Below, piece by piece: positions 55,660-64,000 of a stretch of DNA of 64,000 nucleotides (position 1 is its first letter; every line of letters starts with the position of its first letter). Source of the DNA: Trichobilharzia szidati (Eukaryota > Platyhelminthes > Trematoda > Strigeidida > Schistosomatidae). A program made the translations under genes and the position numbers. Under the pieces are notes generated by a model that searched no databases, was not told the DNA's origin, and saw nothing but the letters and a program-made list of their open reading frames with translations. The stretch lies in contig OX235271.1 in the NCBI GenBank assembly GCA_944472155.2, positions 40,102,633 through 40,166,632 on the forward strand, given 5' to 3'.

Positions 55660-57150
55660 CGGTGAGTCCTAAATAGTAATGAATCCTATCTTACTGTTCT
55701 ATAACTATAATCTTGTGTAGTCAAATCTTTCGGAACAAAATATTATAACTTACTACTACTTATATGTTTAATGCTGCACGATTATGCACTGTTTTCCGAA
55801 ATTACATTTGTTTATATCTAAAATGTAGACTCTGATAGTCTATTTTCCTTATACTTTTATTATTGTTCCTCTCCAAAATGCTGTAACAGATGAAACATAC
55901 ATGACGGTCTTCTGAAAGTAGTCACTCATGCCATGACTTCGAATGAGTTGACAAATGAATATTTTTTAAAAAAAGAAAAGTTTGTGGCATATTATAACAG
56001 AAATTAAAAGATATATATCAAAAAATGAAGCCTTTTGCCAGGGCCTTGCACAAAAAAGGTGGGAGGGTGGTGATTGCTAGTCAGCGGATATGATGGTGGG
56101 GACATATGAGAACCACCCTTATCTGTGGGACAGCACTCTATTGCCAAGCCTCCTGAGTTCAAAGGCCTTCTGCAAAATAAGAGAATAAATAAAATTCAAA
56201 AAAACAGAAGTTGGAAATTTGCATAAAGCTGAAGTTTAAATAACAAACTCCTCGAATGCAAGTACATGGTATGAGTCCCCTACTTCAGAAGGACACCTAA
56301 ATGTATACTTCAGAAGAACAGTAGTTATTATTAAGCCCTCGCTTTTCTTCTACATAGTTCACGCACTTTGACTTTTGTGTTTAACTCCTATTCAACCTAT
56401 ATAAGTAGGTAAAATTATCATATTTTTTCACTAAAACTTTTTTTCTTTTCGCAAGAAAGACTAGAATTCCATCACTAGAAAATCTCAGGGGGAAATAGTA
56501 TTTTTTAAATGAAAAAAACAACAACAAAATGATGAACCCCATGTTTTTATATATGTTTGGAATTATTAACACCTATTATATACTTCTGCACCTCTCTGGC
56601 GGTTTTCTTGTGTCTTCTCTTTTCGAAGGTACTGCCTTAAACGAAGGCACTGAAACAGTGCCGCTATCCTCAACTAATTCGGAATATTGCTAGCCCACCT
56701 GGTGAATAACGGAACCACCTCTATCATGAAATCTGCTGACAAGTTCAAAGTTGGTCTCATATACAACTGGAAATGTCACAATTATGGTGTACTTACCGGT
56801 GAATTTGAAGTATTATGGACTTTCAAACACTCTATGAATCATTTACTTACAATTACTGTTCATTCCGCATCTCTTATATTTCACGTCAGCACCTGTACAA
56901 AAATGCTACTTACCTTCCACAATTAACGTAATCGTTTATAATTCCCGCGTGAAATTGACATACCGTATATTTTTTCAATTACAGTTTTGATTTGATGCTA
57001 TATCTCATGAATTATTCAGTTGAAAGCACATCTCGAAAATTACCTATTGCCTTATTTGTACATTTCTTTTTAAATATTTCTCTCAAATTTACCAGTATTC
57101 AGTCTATTTCTAGATTAACAAATCATATATATTCTATAAGTTCTAATTAG
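55660..57150. other. Intergenic sequence, mostly unassigned
   Basis: AT-rich. 56040-56180 is a GC-richer patch (aaaaaaggtgggagggtggt; tgccaagcctcctgagttca) that looks repeat-derived but is not repeated here. No gene recognised. Confidence 0.35.
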
Positions 57151-57269
57151 TGTACATTTGTTCATGCCTGTAAAAATGGCTGGTTTCTGTTCCAGAAATA
57201 AATTATTATTATACATAACTTATCATATTGATGATGCCTGTAAACTAGCGTCCCTCATGTACATATGTT

Positions 57270-57603
57270 ATTATTATTTAGGGGAGAGCACTAGACAGGT
57301 GAAGGTCAGAGTGAATGAACAAAGACTATGCACGAAACGTCCACCTAGGAGTGAAGTGGAATTAAAATGTCCAGAGATATCGGCTATAGCAATGCATGCG
57401 ATAGACAGGGGACATAAGATTGATTTTTACAATATCGAAATTCTGGGAAGAGGCCTTCATTCACATAAAGAAAGGTTGACCTCTGGAGCCTTGCACATTT
57501 TAACCGCACTGGATGCAGTAAATAGGAGAGAAGGGATAGGCTTATCACCTATGGCAGACTCTAATGGAGCAAGACAGATGGGAAAACAACAAAAACCTCT
57601 ATG
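57270..57603 (+). pseudogene. Penelope-like GIY-YIG endonuclease fragment
   Basis: YYLGESTRQVKVRVNEQRLC fits the second half of a GIY-YIG motif and its Arg helix (Y-G-T-R-L..R..EH pattern). AMHAIDRGHKIDFYNIEILG and KERLTSGALHILTALDAVNR fit the downstream part of Penelope endonucleases. The upstream reverse transcriptase is absent, and the frame upstream of 57270 has no homology. Confidence 0.6.
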
Positions 57604-57959
57604 AACCTCTGTGACCTTGATAAAAAATATCGTGTTTATCATATGTGAATTTACGTCTTTTCCGTATGACAAATAACACACACTCATACAGACAAATATG
57701 AACAATAACAATTAGACATTAGTCATTACAAATATATGATGACTGCTTAAATATTTCTATTGACACAAATGTCTATTGACAATTGATCTTCAAATGAACT
57801 GACTTCAAGTTTCGGCTATATATTTTGATAATTAATAAAATCCGAATAATTCCGATGAAGAAGCTGTGGCCTACGCAGCGAAACGTCAAGAAAAATCTTG
57901 TTTTGAATTTCTCTTAAACACGGTGGGATTATTTTGAACAATTTAGGATGGTGTAGCCT

Positions 57960-58240
57960 GAAGTCTGAAACCACGAAGGATACATGTAACGACAGAAGAC
58001 AAGAGCCAGGCAACAGATCGTTTATTGAGAAAATCAACAGATATTTGAAGATTTTTATGTACATTATTATTAGTTATTTTAGCAGAGAACCAACGTCTTC
58101 TGATCGGTCTTTCTTGCTGAATGTTATTCTATACTGCTTGTTACCGTCGCTCACAAGGTTATCCATATATCTGCGAATCGTATTTGCACACGCTAAGTCT
58201 ACTGTGATTGATTGTCGATCTCCTCAAGGTTAGGCTTTCT
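57960..58240 (-). mobile_element. LTR (solo or partial), Gypsy-like
   Basis: The reverse complement of 57966-58075 matches the LTR end at 7425-7505 (taataatgtacataaaaatc; gttgattttctcaataaacg with an AATAAA signal; tctgttgcctggctcttgtc). No Gag frame follows here, so it is probably a solo LTR. Confidence 0.5.
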
Positions 58241-58289
58241 TCTTGTCTTTTCTCACGACCCCGATTTGGGACGTAAATATTGACGAAAA

Positions 58290-59270
58290 CTGTTGTTTAC
58301 AATTTTGGCTTGCAGACAGCTCTCACCACAAACAGACGTGTGTTCTTAGTTACCTTACGAGACCAGCAAGGATATGCGGAATTTAATACCTCCAACCTAT
58401 CAACGAGCAGCCATGCATAGAACCTAAGCGAGAGGTCATTAAGTGCCCCTCTGTGTCTGAAAACCAGCTTATGCAACGTTTGCTTCAAGAGGAGGACATG
58501 GGGGACAGATACTTTCCACATTCCCAGCCCCACTTACAGTAGCTTGCAGGGGACACCACGGGGGAAGAGGCTTTAGTGAAGTAGGGCTGGATGCAAGCCC
58601 CCCCCAGAGTGTAAGAGCAGACACTAGACTCTTCTGTTGAACAGCTAGCGTTCACGGCTGACCGGATGATGGAGAAGAAACCTACACGAGTATGGGCCAA
58701 GACCCAATAGTCTCAGAACTAGTGACCGAGGTTAGATCACCGAAGGGACAAGTAACGCAAATACAGTTGATACAGTGCAGGTGGGATGGATCTCCCAGAT
58801 GATCACTTTCTCGGTCACGGAGTAGACCCACACATACCAGATCAATGTGAACACAGTCAACAAAACACAAACAATACGACGTGCATTTTTCCGTCTGAAA
58901 GGAAATATCCACTTTTGTGAATAATTCGTTTGGGAAACCTGATCTTCCTATCCGGCGAATTTTATTCAACCATTTCTTCTTCACCGAGCCTGTGTTTGGT
59001 ACTTCCCACTGTCTCGAACTACTGCCCAAGCTTCAGGTGCTACTTCTGTAGCAACACCCCCCTCACTCTTTCAAAAATACAGGACTTGTTGGTCTGTTAC
59101 GTGATTGTTGTGAAGCCGAATAACCCGAAAGTTACAGGTAAAGTCAAAAGCTTTTACTTATATACTTTATCTTTCTGTTCTGTGCTTTCTACTCTCTTTT
59201 GCTGTCAGTCTATTGGACAAAACTCCACTCTCTCTTATCATTTAATCATCGGTATTATTTTAGGAGTAAA
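58290..59270 (+). mobile_element. Probable 5' UTR of CR1-C LINE
   Basis: Moderately GC-rich sequence leading into ORF1, with no family match elsewhere in the window. The left boundary is uncertain. The long 5' leader is inferred from position only. Confidence 0.4.
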
Positions 59271-60779
59271 ATGACTATAGATTCTCATCCCAAGATAAGT
59301 AATGGGAGACCATGCACCGTAGTCACCAGAGCTTCAGCCAAACTAAGCAAACAGGTGAATAGTATGACACCTATATCCACAGTAGGCCTTGAAACAAACA
59401 GGAAGGCCAATAAGAAACGTTCACGACGTCGCAAGACGACGAAAACGTTCCCCAAGAAGGCAGACGATTGCAAGGTCTGCAATTCTATTGTCGAACAAGC
59501 AGACTCTGCTTTCGAATGTAACTTTTGCAAGCAATGGGTACATTGTAGATGTGACACCGGAGTACCAAAGGTATATTACGATTTTATGCGTAAGAACCCA
59601 TGCCCATGGTTCTGGTACATTTGCCCAAGTTGCCGTCCTAATGCAGCCTCATGTAGTTCCTCGAAAGCTACAGATGTCATAGAGATATCAGGAAAAAACG
59701 TGAAACGTTTCACTCCCACCAACTCAGAAAACAGCACAATTGCATGTAAATCGGGGATACCAAAATCCACACCGGTTATACTTGCAATTCCTGCCATAAC
59801 TGCCCCAGACACAGAGGTTGAAGCACCAAGGGTACCTGTCGCCGGGAAAAGACCCTTACCGTACACCAGTAAAAGTGGCCACAGCACTGCGACACATAAT
59901 AATACCCAGTTGCACCAGATGAAACAAAACGGTCTTAAGGGGGATGACAAATGTGCGAGGACCGAACCTAAATCCACGGTTAGTCGATCAAACTGCGTTA
60001 TCCTCTTTAATGTACCAGACTGTAGCAGTAGTCTGCTGGAAAACAGGGCCCTGTTTGATCAGGAACAGTGGTCCAACTTATGTAGCACACTGGGTCTGGA
60101 CATCCAACCAGTAAAACTGTGCAGATTGTATAAGGGCACTGCTGCTCCTCAAGGCAAACCATCCCCACTGAGGGTAACACTAGGCTCTGCCGAAGATGCC
60201 GAAAAAGTTTTATTGACTTCCCAAGTCCTTTCTATAGGGAGGACCTGCAATATACGTGTTAGGCCAGATAGGCCATGGAAGGAAAGACAGATGGCGAGGG
60301 AGTCGCCAGAGCTTATTCCTTCTGCCTCCATGGTTGTTCACGGCATTCCTGAACTGGAAACTGGGAACGCTTGTGAGAAGCACTGTCACGATGTCCAGCA
60401 ATGGAGATGGTTGGCATCCCAGATGGGTCTGGGAAGTTCAGGGGCTGTCTCTATTTTTAGACTGCCTCGACCCACTCACCTAATGTCAATTAACACCCCA
60501 CGTCTGTTAGCTGTTAAGTTTAGCTCCCGAGACCACTTGACTACTACTCTCCAGAGATGGTACGAGACCAAAGACAAGGTCAGCAGACACATTCGCTGCT
60601 GCGAGAGCCGGCCTCGTACCCAAAGGAGAGAGCAAAACGTTGTCATAGAACATCCCCAACCCCTAGTCACAATACAGCGGTGCAGCACGGACGATGATAG
60701 CCAGTGCCATCCGAGTGCTCCGATTGAATCAGAAGAAAAAAACTCCAACAGGCCGGTTCCCGGGGAATCGGCCAACTAG
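59271..60779 (+). CDS. CR1-C LINE ORF1 protein (502 aa, intact)
   Basis: RNA-binding ORF1 of a CR1-like retrotransposon. Start: Met at 59271 with A at -3; the frame is open 24 codons further up, but that lacks family-like sequence. Residues about 45-65 form a basic patch (KKRSRRRKTTKTFPKK). About 67-125 is a PHD-type zinc finger (CKVC … CNFCKQWVHCRC … CPSC), as reported for CR1 ORF1s. About 240-345 (NCVILFNVPDCSSSLLENRA … RVTLGSAEDAEKVLL … IRVRPDRPWKERQMARE) and about 350-445 (SMVVHGIPELETGN … LLAVKFSSRDHL) look like two RRM-like domains in tandem. The stop is TAG at 60777, preceded by a frameshift signal. No disabling mutation, so this copy is young. Confidence 0.85.
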   Translation: MTIDSHPKISNGRPCTVVTRASAKLSKQVNSMTPISTVGLETNRKANKKRSRRRKTTKTFPKKADDCKVCNSIVEQADSAFECNFCKQWVHCRCDTGVPKVYYDFMRKNPCPWFWYICPSCRPNAASCSSSKATDVIEISGKNVKRFTPTNSENSTIACKSGIPKSTPVILAIPAITAPDTEVEAPRVPVAGKRPLPYTSKSGHSTATHNNTQLHQMKQNGLKGDDKCARTEPKSTVSRSNCVILFNVPDCSSSLLENRALFDQEQWSNLCSTLGLDIQPVKLCRLYKGTAAPQGKPSPLRVTLGSAEDAEKVLLTSQVLSIGRTCNIRVRPDRPWKERQMARESPELIPSASMVVHGIPELETGNACEKHCHDVQQWRWLASQMGLGSSGAVSIFRLPRPTHLMSINTPRLLAVKFSSRDHLTTTLQRWYETKDKVSRHIRCCESRPRTQRREQNVVIEHPQPLVTIQRCSTDDDSQCHPSAPIESEEKNSNRPVPGESAN

Positions 60780-61023
60780 TTCGTAGGATAACTCCTCAAC
60801 CGACAGCCCACATCACGTCAACCACCCCCCAATACGGGGACGTGGTGAGACTGACTACCAGTTGCCTGTACAGTAATGTGAGAGGTCTAAGAGGCAAAAT
60901 AGCTGAACTTAGATACGTACAATCACAGCTGAACTCCAAAATCATAATACTGACGGAAACCTGGCTAACCCCTACGGTGGCAGACAGCGAAGTCAGTATA
61001 AATGATATGGTCCTTGTCAGGCG
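60728..61023 (+). CDS. CR1-C LINE ORF2, N-terminal part (APE endonuclease), cut by gap
   Basis: The frame is -1 relative to ORF1 and open from 60728 (after TGA at 60725-60727) to the N gap. It encodes LTTSCLYSNVRGLRGKIAEL and IIILTETWLTP, the first motifs of an APE-type endonuclease (N…G at the first catalytic Asn; TETWL with the catalytic Glu). There is no ATG in frame before about 61006, inside the domain, so independent AUG initiation would lose the active site. Reverse transcriptase presumably lies in and beyond the gap, but no matching 3' part is visible after 61523. Confidence 0.75.
60737..60773 (+). promoter_or_regulatory. Putative -1 ribosomal frameshift signal (ORF1/ORF2)
   Basis: Slippery heptamer A_AAA_AAC at 60737-60743, in the ORF1 phase (codons AAA AAC at 60738 and 60741). 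A 7-nt spacer follows, then a perfect hairpin: arms 60751-60760 and 60764-60773 (GGCCGGTTCC / GGAATCGGCC; one G-U), with a 3-nt loop. The ORF1 stop follows 3 nt after the hairpin. Confidence 0.75.
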
Positions 61024-61523
61024 NNNNNNNNNNNNNNNNNNNNNNNNNNNNNNNNNNNNNNNNNNNNNNNNNNNNNNNNNNNNNNNNNNNNNNNNNNNNN
61101 NNNNNNNNNNNNNNNNNNNNNNNNNNNNNNNNNNNNNNNNNNNNNNNNNNNNNNNNNNNNNNNNNNNNNNNNNNNNNNNNNNNNNNNNNNNNNNNNNNNN
61201 NNNNNNNNNNNNNNNNNNNNNNNNNNNNNNNNNNNNNNNNNNNNNNNNNNNNNNNNNNNNNNNNNNNNNNNNNNNNNNNNNNNNNNNNNNNNNNNNNNNN
61301 NNNNNNNNNNNNNNNNNNNNNNNNNNNNNNNNNNNNNNNNNNNNNNNNNNNNNNNNNNNNNNNNNNNNNNNNNNNNNNNNNNNNNNNNNNNNNNNNNNNN
61401 NNNNNNNNNNNNNNNNNNNNNNNNNNNNNNNNNNNNNNNNNNNNNNNNNNNNNNNNNNNNNNNNNNNNNNNNNNNNNNNNNNNNNNNNNNNNNNNNNNNN
61501 NNNNNNNNNNNNNNNNNNNNNNN
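61024..61523. other. Assembly gap (500 N)
   Basis: Exactly 500 unknown bases, probably a placeholder length. It truncates the CR1-C LINE. Translated frames spanning it are artefacts. Confidence 1.
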
Positions 61524-61572
61524 TTGAGGGGTCATGCTTGGGGTAAAATTGAGCTGGTGCATTTGCATTTAA

Positions 61573-61695
61573 CGTGTGTCGGTGGCAGTGGTAGAATGCT
61601 CGCCAACCACGCGTGTGGTCTGGGGTTCGGTTCCCGACCACCGAACTCCTTTACCTCATTCAGCCAGTAGTAGGCCCGGTGAAGGGGACGTAGCT
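61573..61695 (+). repeat. SINE-1, 3'-truncated
   Basis: Head gtgtcggtggcagtggtaga, B box ggggttcggttccc, body ctcctttacctcattcagcc; it stops after about 120 bp. Confidence 0.8.
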
Positions 61696-61699
61696 TCAC

Positions 61700-62510
61700 A
61701 TAGTCAAAAACTTAAGTAATTATAACGCTTAGCTTATTGTGAAACAAGCAGTGTAGAATGCTGGACTGAAATAATGGACGCCTCGACTATGAGATTCACA
61801 CACCGCCAGCAGAAAAATCATGAGACTTCTAAATATTTCCTCTCTGACATATGGCTGGATATTTTAGAACATACATAATCTACTTATGCATCACTATTAT
61901 AAAGATTAACAGGTCAATTAACAGGTTCCACATTTTAACTTTCGTATAAACATGAATGCAGCCTGCTAAGTAACCACTCATGTTTTTCGCTCAGTTAAGA
62001 CCCTGGTAATCTCTGTCCTGGCTCACTTAATCGGTGTTGATCCCTTAATGTAGGTGCATACATACATATTAGACATAACCCAATTTCTATATTTTTTCAC
62101 TTTGATAACCCAGAATTCAGGCTTGTACAGCATACATTGGTGGACTATAAAATGCTTACCTACGTAGTATTGAAAAAAATACGTGTTCATTATCATTTTA
62201 TGCCATACTACTATTGCAAAATAGTCTTAGCAAAGCAACCCTTGTTGCTACAACACAACAGTCTCGCACAGGAACATGAGTTCTCGCCGATGATGCAGTA
62301 TAATAATAAAGAAATAAAGTAACCTCTTCATTTATCCGCTTATTTCGTAAACCGCGTGTGACATCCAACAAGCAGTGAGGGGTAGATATAGAAACGAATC
62401 CTGAATCATCGACAGTGGAAACAACTATCCAACTCCTCTAACCATATTACTATGGCAACAATGTCAAGTAGCAGTAGATGACTTGGAAACCACTTTTAAG
62501 ATGGAATTGA
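61700..62510. other. Intergenic sequence, nothing recognised
   Basis: No repeat family, ORF motif or RNA gene recognised. Confidence 0.4.
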
Positions 62511-62512
62511 AT

Positions 62513-64000
62513 TATTATTACTATTTCCTTTAATTCCTAGAGGAACATAGGGTTTCAGCCGTGCGTCTCCGCTGCGTCTACACTGCGTTCGGTTCTCTGC
62601 TAGAGTTTCCACCTGGCTCCAAGTCTGCCCACATGCTTTCATCTCCTCTTCACATCACTCCTCCAAGTCACTCTCTCATTGACGACCAACTCGCCGCTTC
62701 CATTTCGGGTTTCACTCGAGCGATGGCTTGTCTAGTGATGTCACTTGATGGATTGTTTCCTCAGAGTATGCCCAGCCCATCCATCTCCATTCCTTCCTGC
62801 CTATTTCTTTCACAATCGGTTCCTGCTGAGTTGGTTCGCTCATTGCCAGAGATCTCTGTTGCTGATCTTTTCTGGCCGGCTGGCCATCTGATCTTGAGTG
62901 GTATTGAGCGAAGACAGCTGTTAATGAAGGTCTGTAGTTTGTTTGAGATGCTCTTCATGACGTGCAGTACAAGTCTCTGATCCGTATAGTAGCACTGACT
63001 TCACATTGGAGTTGAAAATCCGGATCTTATTTTTGATTCTGAGTGCTGTTGACATCCACACAGACTTGAAAGTAGTGAAAGCTTGTCTTGCTTTCCCGAT
63101 GATCCTCCCTTTGATATCCTCATCAGTTCTGTCCGCCTGTAGTTGAAACAATGCTTCCCAGGTAGGTAAAGGAGGTAGTTTCTTTCAAGTTCTTTCCATT
63201 TATGCTGACTGCTGTCTGTTGTTGTTGCTGTTGTTGGTGTTGGCCAGGGATCTTCATCACCTCCGTTTTCTCTATGTTCACCTGGAGTCCTATCTTTGAT
63301 GCTTCTTCTGCCAACTTGTTACTTTTCACTTGCATATCTTCCAGTTTGTGGGAAATCAGACATATGTCATCATAGGCGAAGTCCAGATCCTCCGAGGTTT
63401 TTGTGTGAGTCCATTTTATGCCTGTTTCCTCATTGCCCGCTGTTTGTCGCATTACCCAATCTACTGCAGTCAGGGAAATCATTGGCGATAGTAGGCAACC
63501 TTGTCTTACTCCCGTCTTCACTTCGAAGGATTCCGTGAGCTTCCCGTTGTGGATTACTTGGCATGCAGCGTTGTCATACAACTGTTGGATGAGATGTATA
63601 ATTGTCGGCGGCAACCCGTACTAGCGAAGTAGTTCCCAAATCACCTCTCGATCGACGCTGTCGAAGGCCTTTTCAAAGTCGCTGAAGTTGAGATAGAGAG
63701 GTGACTGCCATTCCAAACTCTGTTCAATGATGATCCGTAGTGTGGCGATCTGATCAATGCATGACTTGTTTCTGCTGAATCCAGCCTGTTCCGGTCGAAG
63801 TTTTTCATCCAGTGCATGTTTGATTCTCTCCTGGTCGATGCTGCTTAGTATTTTGCTTGGGATGGACAGGACCATAATTCCGCGCCAGTTCTTGCATTGA
63901 CTTAAGTCTCCTTTCTTTAGTAGTTTGAATAAGTATCCTTTCTTCCAATCTTCAGGTACTTTGCCTTCTTTCCACACCTTCTCCAGTAGTGGCGTCATCA
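62513..64000 (-). mobile_element. RTE-A (SR2-like) LINE, reverse transcriptase and 3' end, runs off window
   Basis: Minus order: LLEKVWKEGKVPEDWKKGYL, GDLSQCKNWRGIMVLSIPSK, IDQIATLRIIIEQSLEWQ and motif A FSDFEKAFDSVDREVI (63621-63998). Then comes an in-frame TAG at about 63618, and GVRQGCLLSPM, FAYDDICLISHKLEDMQ, a Gln run and SFTYLGSIVSTTG (63123-63614). The catalytic FADD motif has an extra Tyr codon (F-A-Y-D-D). Frameshifts follow at about 63125 and 62950. The 3' end is (ATT)n at 62513. Dead, but the least decayed RTE here. Its 5' half lies right of the window. Confidence 0.88.

Noticed and set aside
60842..60844. GTG at 60842 as the ORF2 start
   Set aside because: Not an AUG; the frame is open upstream to 60728, and a frameshift origin explains it better.
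60796..61670. Several 180-280-codon frames across the N run
   Set aside because: They exist only because N was translated as X; no sequence supports them.

Overview
The window is from a metazoan nuclear genome. The evidence points to a blood fluke (Schistosoma or a close relative). It is AT-rich, has spliceosomal introns, and is packed with RTE/SR2-like and CR1-like non-LTR retrotransposons, Penelope-like elements with GIY-YIG tails, a Ty3/Gypsy element and tRNA-derived SINEs of the kind known from schistosomes. A run of 500 N marks an assembly gap at 61024-61523. The exact species cannot be fixed from the sequence alone.

One host gene dominates. From 44025 leftwards off the window, on the minus strand, lies a gene for Virilizer (VIRMA/KIAA1429), the large scaffold of the m6A RNA-methyltransferase writer complex. 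I assembled 20 exons by hand: 4068 coding bases, 1356 residues, from the start codon to a point aligning with roughly residue 1100 of the human protein. Every junction has GT/AG ends and every reading phase agrees. The first four introns are only 37, 40, 36 and 47 bp. The later ones run from 0.6 to 6.4 kb and are filled with repeats. The C-terminal exons lie left of base 1.

Layout. 1-44025: Virilizer, with introns carrying CR1, RTE, Penelope and SINE debris, a 370-bp-arm inverted repeat (26923-27988) and head-to-head SINE pairs. 44026-44270: the short upstream region of the gene. 44270-48460: nested CR1-B LINE copies, one interrupted by a 541-bp terminal-inverted-repeat element. 48470-51660: a long CR1-A LINE with a SINE inserted in its endonuclease. 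51660-54470: a decayed Ty3/Gypsy element whose integrase is split by a second copy (542 bp) of the same terminal-inverted-repeat element. 54475-58260: LINE, Penelope and LTR pieces. 58290-61023: the 5' part of a young CR1-C LINE with an intact ORF1 and the start of ORF2, cut by the gap. 61570-64000: a SINE and a minus-strand RTE.

Most notable signals: (1) a textbook -1 frameshift site at the ORF1/ORF2 junction of the CR1-C LINE: A_AAA_AAC in phase, a 7-nt spacer and a 10-bp hairpin, with the ORF2 frame open and lacking an AUG. (2) A nonautonomous DNA transposon with 20-bp terminal inverted repeats and perfect 8-bp target duplications at both copies. (3) Two SINE families with the same tRNA-like head but different LINE-derived tails.
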